Source of the DNA: JABDII01 sp963815325
Lineage (GTDB): Bacteria; Gemmatimonadota; Gemmatimonadetes; Gemmatimonadales; GWC2-71-9
NCBI GenBank assembly: GCA_963815325.1
Contig: CAWFGG010000008.1
Location: 124,001 to 188,000 of the forward strand
Reading direction: 5' to 3'
DNA length: 64,000 nucleotides
Shown here: positions 57,526-64,000 of the stretch, one piece after another
Layout of the letters: the number at the start of each line of letters is the position of its first letter
How positions within the stretch are numbered: the first letter of the stretch is position 1
Notes under the pieces: generated by a model
Told to the model about the DNA's origin: nothing
Database searches by the model: none
The model's input: the letters and a program-made list of their open reading frames with translations, nothing else
Translations under genes and position numbers: made by a program

Positions 57526-58841
57526 GTGGCTCGCCGGAGACGGGCGGCAAACGCCCCGTCCATGCCATGCACATGGGGCAGGATTGCCAGGTCTCCCGCC
57601 GGCGTCAGCATCCCGGCCGGCATCGTGTCAACCGGGTCGCGGTGGAATTCGTGGTGCTCGTCGAGGAAACGCTCGACTTGATGTTCGTTTTCCTCCGGTT
57701 CGAGCGAGCACGTGGCATAGACCAACCGGCCGCCCGGGCGAACAACGGGCGCGAGTTGCGACAGGAGTCTCTGCTGGATGTCCGTCAGACGGGTCAAGGC
57801 GCGGGTGGAGAGACGCGCCCGCGCGTCGGGATGTCGCGCCATGGTGCCAGTCGCGAGGCAGGGAGCATCCAACAGCACGATATCGGCCGCTGCAAGCGGG
57901 GGCTGGCCCGCGTCCGCCCGGACTACCAGCTCCCTGCCGCTGCCTGCTCGACTGAGGTTTTGACGCAGGCGCCGCAGTCGGCTCGGCTCGAGCTCGGCTG
58001 CGACGACGAGCCGGGCTCCCCGGCCCAGTGCGATGGCCTTTCCTCCAGGGGCGGCGCAGGCATCGAAGACGACGTCGGTCTCGACGGGGCCGACGAACCG
58101 TACGACGAGGGCCTGGGCAGGATCCTGAACCTGGAAATCGCCGCTGTCATACCCCGGGAGATCGGTGGGGCGTCCCGCCTCGACCACCACGCCAGCTTCG
58201 AACGGAGCAGCCCGGAACGGAATTGCCTCGGCGGTCAGCCGGCCGATGATCGCGGGGAGATCTCGGCGCGCTGGTTGAAGCACGAGAGACGGTCTCGTGT
58301 TGTTCCAATCGAGGAGACGGGTGGTCTCCTCGAGCCCGAAGCGGCCGATCCATCGGGCGACGAGCCAAGGCGGATGTGAGTAGGCCCGGGCTAGGTCGCG
58401 GGGTGTGGCTGGGCTGGGCTCGGTTCCTGATTGGAGTGGCAGGCGGCGCAAGACGGCATTCACGAATCCGCCGGCCCGAGTTCCCCGGAGTTCGGACGCG
58501 AGTGATACGGCTGTGCTGACGGCGGCGTGCGCGGGGATGCGGTCGAGGGCGGTGAGCTGGTAGGCACCGAGCCGCAGGACGTCCTTCAGCACGGGGGCAA
58601 CGGTTTGCCAACCTCCGGAGACGAGCGGCGCCAATCGCTGATCCAACGGTCCTGCGTGCCGGAGCACGCCGGCCGCCAGCTCGTGTGCCAGGCGCCGGTC
58701 CGCATCGGCTAAGCCGGCAAAGGCAGTCTCACACGCCGTCTCGAAGCTCACTCCGCGCCGTACGCGGTCCAACACCTGGAGGGCGGCTCGGCGCGAAGAT
58801 AGGCCCGGTGTTTTCGTGGTGGAGCGAGGGGACGGAGTCAC
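57522..58841 (-). CDS. rsmB: 16S rRNA (cytosine-967-C5)-methyltransferase
   Basis: 439 residues. The N-terminal NusB-like helical domain (residues 14-140) is followed by the SUN methyltransferase domain. Motif I region VVFDACAAPGGKAIALG, motif IV LLDAPCLATGTM with its Cys and motif VI YATCSLEPEEN with the catalytic Cys are present. It starts 14 bp after the thiG stop. Cytoplasmic ribosome modification. Confidence 0.93.
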   Translation of the reverse strand: MTPSPRSTTKTPGLSSRRAALQVLDRVRRGVSFETACETAFAGLADADRRLAHELAAGVLRHAGPLDQRLAPLVSGGWQTVAPVLKDVLRLGAYQLTALDRIPAHAAVSTAVSLASELRGTRAGGFVNAVLRRLPLQSGTEPSPATPRDLARAYSHPPWLVARWIGRFGLEETTRLLDWNNTRPSLVLQPARRDLPAIIGRLTAEAIPFRAAPFEAGVVVEAGRPTDLPGYDSGDFQVQDPAQALVVRFVGPVETDVVFDACAAPGGKAIALGRGARLVVAAELEPSRLRRLRQNLSRAGSGRELVVRADAGQPPLAAADIVLLDAPCLATGTMARHPDARARLSTRALTRLTDIQQRLLSQLAPVVRPGGRLVYATCSLEPEENEHQVERFLDEHHEFHRDPVDTMPAGMLTPAGDLAILPHVHGMDGAFAARLRRAT

Positions 58842-58855
58842 GGCTTGGCGAGGGA

Positions 58856-59665
58856 CTACTCGAGCATTCCGCGAACGGGGCTCGACGGGGCCGCAATCTC
58901 GCGGCGCGGCATGCGGCCAGCGAGGAACGCTTCCCGGCCGGCCGCGACGGCCTGGCGCATGGCCTGCGCCATGAGCACCGGATGCTCTGCCGCGGCGATG
59001 GCGGTGTTCATCAGGATGCCGTCCACCCCCTGCTCCATCGTGATGCAGGCATCGGATGCCGTGCCCACGCCGGCATCGACGATCACGGGGACCGAAAGCC
59101 TGCGCTTGATGGTGCGGATGCTGTATGGGTTGAGCAGCCCCAGTCCGCTTCCGATCGGCGAGGCGAGCGGCATGACAGCGGCGGCACCGGCGTCCTCGAG
59201 CCTGAGCGCCGTAATCAGGTCTTCATTGGTGTAGGGCAACACCGTGAATCCTTCCTTCACCAAGACCCTGGTCGCCTCGAGCAGACCTGCGACGTCCGGC
59301 AGCAGGGTTTCCTGGTCTCCGATCACTTCGAGCTTGACGAATTCATTGAACCCAGCCTCACGGGCCAGGCGCGCGTAGCGGATCGCATCGTCGGCGGAGT
59401 AACACCCGGCGGTGTTTGCGAGGAGGAACCACCGCGCCGGATCGAGATGGTGCAGCAGACTCTCTTCCTTGGCGCGATTCAAATCCACCCGTCGCACGGC
59501 CACCGTCACCACCTCAGCGCCAGAGGCCTCGATGGCGCGCACCATGTCGTCGTTGGACCGGTATTTCCCCGTCCCAACCAGAAGTCGAGACCGGAAGGTC
59601 CGTCCACCGAGAGTGAGCGGGGTGTCCCCAGCGATGACATCCGTCGGATGCTGGCTCGTGGTCAT
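58856..59665 (-). CDS. thiG: Thiazole synthase
   Basis: 269 residues, TIM barrel forming the thiazole ring of thiamine from DXP, dehydroglycine and ThiS-thiocarboxylate. SRLLVGTGKYRSNDDM, the Schiff-base Lys in FVKLEVIGD, and VIVDAGVGTASDACITMEQGVDGILMNTAIA are typical. Lies 72 bp after thiS. Confidence 0.95.
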   Translation of the reverse strand: MTTSQHPTDVIAGDTPLTLGGRTFRSRLLVGTGKYRSNDDMVRAIEASGAEVVTVAVRRVDLNRAKEESLLHHLDPARWFLLANTAGCYSADDAIRYARLAREAGFNEFVKLEVIGDQETLLPDVAGLLEATRVLVKEGFTVLPYTNEDLITALRLEDAGAAAVMPLASPIGSGLGLLNPYSIRTIKRRLSVPVIVDAGVGTASDACITMEQGVDGILMNTAIAAAEHPVLMAQAMRQAVAAGREAFLAGRMPRREIAAPSSPVRGMLE

Positions 59666-59737
59666 AACTCGTACTCAATCCGTGCCGTTGCGTGAATAGT
59701 GCGGTCCATGCTCATGTGTTGGCTGAAAGATACCCGC

Positions 59738-59947
59738 TCAGCCACCACCCACGAAGTGGACCACCTCGACCGTGTCGCCGTTGGTAAGCCATGTTTCCGC
59801 GAGGCGGGGGCGACGAATGATCTCGCGGTTCAGTTCCACGATAACGGCCCGCGGATCGAGGTCGAGATGCTGGAGGAGATCCGTCAACGTGGCCGGATAC
59901 GGAATCATGCGGCTCTCGCCGTTCACGGTGATCACTAGTTCACTCAT
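59738..59947 (-). CDS. thiS: Sulfur carrier protein ThiS
   Basis: 69 residues, ubiquitin-like. It ends in FVGGG, the Gly-Gly end that is thiocarboxylated before sulfur transfer to the thiazole. ATG at 59947 shares one base with the thiE stop (TGATG); the longer frame to 60010 would read through thiE. Confidence 0.92.
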   Translation of the reverse strand: MSELVITVNGESRMIPYPATLTDLLQHLDLDPRAVIVELNREIIRRPRLAETWLTNGDTVEVVHFVGGG

Positions 59948-60567
59948 CAGGCGTCCGCCCATGGTTCGAGCAACGCCACGGTTGCGGCGGCGGCGTCGTC
60001 CGTGTGCCATACCGCCGAAATAGCCGCGACCCCATAAGCGCCGGCATCGCGCAGCTGTCGGACGCGTGCGGCGGTGATCCCGCCGATGGCGATGACGGGG
60101 ATGCCGAGCCGCGCCGTTTGCTCGATGAGGGCCTTTCCCGCGGCCGGCCGGCCGGGATGGGTCGGTGTCTCGAAGATGGTGCCAACCATCAGGAAGTCGG
60201 CGCCCTCACCAACGGCCTGCTCGGCCTCCGTGACCGTGTGAACCGAGCGTCCAATCCATCCTTCGATCATGACCATGCGGGCGTCCGCGGGGGCCAGATC
60301 CTGTTGGCCGAGCTGCACGCCGTGCGCACCCACCGCGCGGGCAATGTCGGGTCGCCCGTTGACGAGGACGGCGGCTTCCGGCGCCGCGGCATGGGCCATC
60401 ATGCGCTCGGCGAGGGTGGTGAGCGCCGCTCCGCTCAGGCTCCGGTCTCGCGCGTGAAGCGCGACGGCGGCGCCCGCCGAGGCAATGGCGGCGAGGCGCA
60501 CGCCAAACGCAGGATCCGCGATGACCTGGGCGTCGGTGATCGCGTGGAGTCGGGGCAGCGGTCTCAT
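59947..60567 (-). CDS. thiE: Thiamine-phosphate synthase
   Basis: 206 residues, TIM barrel joining the thiazole and pyrimidine halves of thiamine. VHLGQ-type segment (GVQLGQQDLAPADARM), the phosphate loop GADFLMVGTIFETPTHPGR and VIAIGGITAARVRQLRDAGAYGVA are visible. ATG at 60567 overlaps the fmt stop (ATGA). Confidence 0.92.
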   Translation of the reverse strand: MRPLPRLHAITDAQVIADPAFGVRLAAIASAGAAVALHARDRSLSGAALTTLAERMMAHAAAPEAAVLVNGRPDIARAVGAHGVQLGQQDLAPADARMVMIEGWIGRSVHTVTEAEQAVGEGADFLMVGTIFETPTHPGRPAAGKALIEQTARLGIPVIAIGGITAARVRQLRDAGAYGVAAISAVWHTDDAAAATVALLEPWADA

Positions 60568-61490
60568 TCGAATCGTTGACCGGCTTCGATCCCGCGGCCC
60601 CGAACCCACTCCGCCACCGAGAGCGGCTTCTTACCTGCGGGCTGGACCATCCGCAACTCGAGTGCCCCTGAGCCGCAGGCCACTGTGAGGAGATCACCGG
60701 CAGCCAATACGGTGCCGGGCGCAGCCCCACCGTTTTCCACCGCGCGTCCCTCGAACAGCTTGACCATCTGTCCGTCGAGCGACGTCCACGCCCCCGGCGC
60801 CGGATCGAACGCTCGTACCTGCCGTGCCAATTGAGGGGCGGCGGCGGTCCAGTCCAGGTGAGCCATCGTGCGGGTGATTTTCGGAGCATAGCTCGCGGCT
60901 GCATCGTCTTGAGGCTCAGGTGTGGCGGTTCCCTCCGCCAGCTGCTCCACTGCCTGCAGTACTGCGGTGGCACCGAGTTCGGCCAAGCGCGCATTGAGCG
61001 TACCGAAGGTCTCCCCGGGTGCGATCGGGGTCTCGAGAGTCAAGAGGACCGGACCGGTGTCGAGTCCCTCTTCCATTTGCATGATGCTGACACCGGTCGA
61101 GTCGTCGCCGGCCAGGATGGCCGCGTGAATGGGCGCGGCTCCGCGCCACCGCGGCAGGACCGACGCATGGACGTTGATCATGCCCAACGCGGGGATGGCC
61201 AGGATCTCAGGGCGCAGAATATGCCCGTAGGCCACGACCACGCCCATGTCCGGCGCCAGCCGCCGAAGTTGTGCCGCAAACAGGTCGCCCACGGGCCGCT
61301 CTGGCTGGAGGACCGGCAGGTTCAGGTGCTGGGCGGCGATCTTCGCGGCAGGGGGAACCAGTCGTGAGCGCGACCGCCCCTGTGGCCGATCGGGTTGGGT
61401 CACGACGCCGGTGATATCGTGCTCCGCGTGGTGCAGGGCGCGGAGCGAGGGAACCGCGAATTCAGGGGTGCCGAAAAAGATGAGACGCAT
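60564..61490 (-). CDS. fmt: Methionyl-tRNA formyltransferase
   Basis: 308 residues. LIFFGTPEFAVPSLRAL at the N-terminus, the active-site MINVHASVLPRWRGAAPI and MEEGLDTGPVLL are the family marks; the C-terminal tRNA-binding OB-like domain is present. It shares one base with the def stop (TGATG). Confidence 0.95.
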   Translation of the reverse strand: MRLIFFGTPEFAVPSLRALHHAEHDITGVVTQPDRPQGRSRSRLVPPAAKIAAQHLNLPVLQPERPVGDLFAAQLRRLAPDMGVVVAYGHILRPEILAIPALGMINVHASVLPRWRGAAPIHAAILAGDDSTGVSIMQMEEGLDTGPVLLTLETPIAPGETFGTLNARLAELGATAVLQAVEQLAEGTATPEPQDDAAASYAPKITRTMAHLDWTAAAPQLARQVRAFDPAPGAWTSLDGQMVKLFEGRAVENGGAAPGTVLAAGDLLTVACGSGALELRMVQPAGKKPLSVAEWVRGRGIEAGQRFE

Positions 61491-62023
61491 CAGGCCTTCG
61501 CGTCGGACGCCGCTCCGATCTCCTTGATATGACCGGCGCCTTTGCGCGCCTTACGCCATCGCGTGACCAGCAGCTTGCGTTTGAGTGGGCTCAGGCGATC
61601 GACGAAGAGAATCCCATCGAGGTGATCGATCTCGTGTTGGATGACCCGCGCCTTGAACCCGTCGGCCTCGAACCGGAACGGGCGACCATCGCGGTCGAGC
61701 GCCTCCACGGTCACCGTCGCGGATCGCGTCACGTCGGCATAGAGATCCGGGATCGAGAGACACCCTTCCTCGGCTGTATCCTCGCCGGCCTGATCCACGA
61801 TCACGGGGTTGACCATCGCGAAGCGGTGTCCGTCGGCATCCACCACCGTCACGCGGCTGGTGACTCCGACCTGGTTGGCGGCCAGCCCAACGCCCTTCGC
61901 GGCGTCCATGGTTTCGAACAGATCGTCGATAAGGGCACGAGTCTCGTCATCGACGGTGGCAATCTCCGTGCTCTTCTCCCGCAGCGGTGGGGACCCCAAC
62001 AGGTGGAGGGGACGGAGTGGCAT
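61490..62023 (-). CDS. def: Peptide deformylase
   Basis: 177 residues. All three motifs are intact: GVGLAANQVG, EEGCLSIP and VIQHEIDHLDG, which together hold the metal with Cys and two His. It removes the formyl group from new proteins. TAATG overlap with the yajC stop. Confidence 0.95.
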   Translation of the reverse strand: MPLRPLHLLGSPPLREKSTEIATVDDETRALIDDLFETMDAAKGVGLAANQVGVTSRVTVVDADGHRFAMVNPVIVDQAGEDTAEEGCLSIPDLYADVTRSATVTVEALDRDGRPFRFEADGFKARVIQHEIDHLDGILFVDRLSPLKRKLLVTRWRKARKGAGHIKEIGAASDAKA

Positions 62024-62355
62024 TAGCGCTTGAGGTTGGCCTCGGGGCCCGCCGCATCGCCGACCTGTACGATTCGGCGACGGTGGACCACGACGGACGC
62101 CGAGCCGGTTTGGACGGTAATGTGATCGTCCTTGATCTCCTTCACCGTTCCCAGAAGCCCCCCGCTGGTCATGACCTCGTCGCCGCGCTTCAAGTTCGTG
62201 AGCACCTCATCGTGTCGCTTCCGCGCTTGGGATTGCGGGCGAATGATGAGGAAGTAGAACACGAGCGCGATGAGGCCAAGCTGCATCATGAGCACCGTCA
62301 GGCCACCACCCTGTCCCTGCGGAGCCGGCATCAAGCTGAGTACAAGAGCGTTCAC
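62023..62355 (-). CDS. yajC: Preprotein translocase subunit YajC
   Basis: 110 residues from GTG 62355, which overlaps the tgt stop (GTGA) with AGAGG 6 nt upstream. One membrane helix (about 20-40) ends in FYFLIIRPQSQARKRHDE, then a beta-rich cytoplasmic domain with LKRGDEVMTSGGLLGTV. It binds SecDF, which is presumably encoded elsewhere. Confidence 0.93.
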   Translation of the reverse strand: MNALVLSLMPAPQGQGGGLTVLMMQLGLIALVFYFLIIRPQSQARKRHDEVLTNLKRGDEVMTSGGLLGTVKEIKDDHITVQTGSASVVVHRRRIVQVGDAAGPEANLKR

Positions 62356-63482
62356 TCGTTTCCTCTCGCGTAATAGCGTTCGAGCCAATTCCGACTCCAA
62401 CCAGCGAAACTTCCATCCAGGATCCGGGCCCGTGCCTGCTCAGCCAGTCGGATAGCGAAGCGGACGTTATGGATCGAGACCAGCCGCAGGCCCAGCATGT
62501 CTTCGGCCATGAACAAGTGACGGAGGTAGGCACGTGAAAAGCGCGCACAGGTCTCGCAGTCGCATTCCGGATCGATCGGCTCCCGTGCGGTGCGATGCCG
62601 GGCCGCCCCGATATTGAGCGCGCCGGAGACCGTCCACGCGCTGCCGTGGCGTCCGTTCCGAGTCGCGGCAACGCAATCGAAGAGGTCGATCCCGCGCGCG
62701 ATTCCCTCCAGCAGGTCCGGCGGGAACCCCACCCCCATAAGATAACGGGGAAGCGTCGGAGGGAGCACCGGATGGAGCAGTTCCAACACGTGATGCATGC
62801 GAGGCTTCGGCTCCCCGACCGACAGGCCGCCGATGGCAATGCCCGACCACGGTCCGCGAGTCAACGTGTCTGTGGCGGATCGGGTGCGCAGATCATCGTG
62901 CCCGCCGCCTTGCACGATGGGCCAGAGGGTCTGCCGGCCTTGTCCGCGATCGAGCGTCGCGTGCCGGGTGGCACATCGCTCGAGCCATCGGAGGGTCCGC
63001 TCCATTCCGTCGCGGGCCGCCTCGTGCGAGCTCTGACCGGGCACCACGTGATCGAACGCCATGGCGATGTCGGCGCCGAGCGCATATTGAATTTCCACGG
63101 CCCGCTCGGGCGTGAGGAAATGGATGTCGCCATTCAACGGATTCTGGAACTCCACCCCATCCTCGGTGATCGTGCGAAGGCCCTTCAGGCTGAAGACCTG
63201 GAATCCGCCCGAGTCGGTCAGCATGGGCCGGCGCCATGTGGTGAAGTGGTGGAGTCCTCCCACGGCCTGGATCGTTGCCTCGCCGGGCCGCACATGGAGG
63301 TGGTAGGTGTTGGCCAAGATGATTTGGGCACCGGCCCGCTCGAGTTCCGAGGGATGCAGTCCACGCACTACGCCGTACGTGCCGACCGGCATGAATGCCG
63401 GAGTGTCCACGGTACCATGGGGCAGCAGTAACGATCCGGCACGCGCCGCGTCAGCGGTCGCGTGAAGGGTGAACTCAAACAT
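62352..63482 (-). CDS. tgt: tRNA-guanine transglycosylase
   Basis: 376 residues. It exchanges G34 for preQ1 in tRNAs. TVDTPAFMPVGTYGVV, LTDSGGFQVFSL with the catalytic Asp and the zinc site ECDCETC plus a downstream His are conserved. Starts 33 bp after queA, the next enzyme of the same queuosine pathway. Confidence 0.96.
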   Translation of the reverse strand: MFEFTLHATADAARAGSLLLPHGTVDTPAFMPVGTYGVVRGLHPSELERAGAQIILANTYHLHVRPGEATIQAVGGLHHFTTWRRPMLTDSGGFQVFSLKGLRTITEDGVEFQNPLNGDIHFLTPERAVEIQYALGADIAMAFDHVVPGQSSHEAARDGMERTLRWLERCATRHATLDRGQGRQTLWPIVQGGGHDDLRTRSATDTLTRGPWSGIAIGGLSVGEPKPRMHHVLELLHPVLPPTLPRYLMGVGFPPDLLEGIARGIDLFDCVAATRNGRHGSAWTVSGALNIGAARHRTAREPIDPECDCETCARFSRAYLRHLFMAEDMLGLRLVSIHNVRFAIRLAEQARARILDGSFAGWSRNWLERYYARGNE

Positions 63483-63515
63483 CGGTCGGGTCTGGTCGGC
63501 GCACGTCGTTCCTTT

Positions 63516-64000
63516 TCAGAAGATCACCATCGCGTCGCCATAGGAATAGAACCGGTAGCGCCGGGCAATCGCATGCTGGTAGGCCTGCTTGATGAGATCG
63601 AACCCAGCGAAGGCCGACACCAGCATCAGCAAGGTGGAGCGCGGCAGGTGGAAATTGGTGACCAGGCGGTCCACTACCCTGAAATGATAGCCGGGAATGA
63701 TGAGGAGGCGGGTCTCGTGACGGCCTGCTTGCACGGTTCCTGCCACCGCGGCGCTCTCGAGCGCCCGCACCACCGTGGTGCCGACGGCCCAGATCTTCGC
63801 TCCCTGCGATCGGGCGTCGGCAATGCGGGCCGCTGTCGTTGGGGGAATCTCGAACCGTTCCGAGTGCATGGCATGGTCTTTGGTGAATTCCGCCTCCACC
63901 GGTTGAAAGGTGCCGGGTCCCACCTCGAGGTCGATCCCGACGAACCCGATGCCCTTGCCCCGCAGCCGCTCCAACAGCGTCGGGGTGAAGTGGAGCCCCG
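63516..64000 (-). CDS. queA: S-adenosylmethionine:tRNA ribosyltransferase-isomerase, truncated by window edge
   Basis: C-terminal 161 residues only; the frame runs off the window. LHFTPTLLERLRGKGI, GTFQPVEAEFTKDHAMHSERFEIP and NFHLPRSTLLMLVSAFAG are conserved QueA segments. It makes epoxyqueuosine on tRNA after Tgt. Its promoter and start lie outside the window. Confidence 0.95.
   Translation of the reverse strand, partial: GLHFTPTLLERLRGKGIGFVGIDLEVGPGTFQPVEAEFTKDHAMHSERFEIPPTTAARIADARSQGAKIWAVGTTVVRALESAAVAGTVQAGRHETRLLIIPGYHFRVVDRLVTNFHLPRSTLLMLVSAFAGFDLIKQAYQHAIARRYRFYSYGDAMVIF

Noticed and set aside
59666..59737. TPP riboswitch before thiG or near thiE/thiS
   Set aside because: The 72-bp gap is too short for a full THI element and shows no conserved core; thiE and thiS have overlapping starts with no leader.

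Overview
The window is a dense, GC-rich stretch of a bacterial chromosome from a Gram-negative cell. It carries a TamA-like Omp85 barrel, a TamB-like protein, Lgt, several lipoproteins and periplasmic c-type cytochromes. The mix is a short group-2-like sigma factor, TLC-type nucleotide transporters, an FTR1 permease fused to cytochrome c, a dCache-like sensor kinase, a TamB-type protein and a UDGb-type glycosylase. That mix best fits a free-living, aerobic member of Gemmatimonadota or a relative. This placement is an inference from gene content, not from a marker comparison. No rRNA, convincing tRNA, CRISPR array, transposase or phage gene was seen.

Layout, left to right. 1-7254: the 3' part of glutamate dehydrogenase, a GGDEF relic, a histone-H1-like protein, a LonB-like protease coupled to a universal stress protein, a YbaK-type tRNA deacylase and an AI-2E family transporter. 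7398-14699: a monohaem cytochrome, a DUF1295 membrane protein, a Na/Pi cotransporter with its PhoU partner, a small membrane protein with an exported phosphodiesterase, and a membrane Ser/Thr kinase whose sensor is N-terminal. 15054-24283: two convergent TLC-type transporters (one with a HEAT-like tail), a DinB-family gene, a polytopic membrane protein of lower GC than its surroundings, an M48 lipoprotein protease and a type-5 uracil-DNA glycosylase. 24309-27442: a VWA/MoxR-like AAA+ pair and a tiny lipoprotein.

27439-40157 is read leftward. It holds dacB-sixA-lipoprotein-pduO-aroB, then a sigma-70 gene with a good promoter in an AT-rich, palindrome- and DnaA-box-bearing spacer, then lonSB-glcD-glcE-glcF-ygfZ-epimerase with start/stop overlaps throughout (glycolate oxidation plus Fe-S maintenance). 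40355-53601 is read rightward: tamA-tamB-lipid kinase, a degenerate NtrC-like regulator, a four-CxxC mini-protein, a HAD phosphatase, an unknown tail-anchored protein, acpS and the cytochrome-FTR1 permease. 53615-64000 is a 14-gene leftward operon: queA-tgt-yajC-def-fmt-thiE-thiS-thiG-rsmB-PASTA-rpe-tlpA-tsaD-lgt. It joins tRNA/rRNA modification, protein maturation and export, thiamine synthesis and lipoprotein processing.

Two window-wide patterns stand out. Four genes (TLC transporter, DinB, glcD, tamB) each need removal of exactly one base to restore a normal reading frame, which suggests either sequence errors or recent decay. Four convergent gene pairs share a 4-bp stop-codon overlap (TTAG, CTAA or CTAG). 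The most interesting biological signals are a kinase-less PASTA membrane protein sitting where PASTA kinases normally sit, an NtrC-family protein that has lost its ATPase and sigma-54 contact motifs, and the DnaA-box/palindrome spacer beside the sigma gene.
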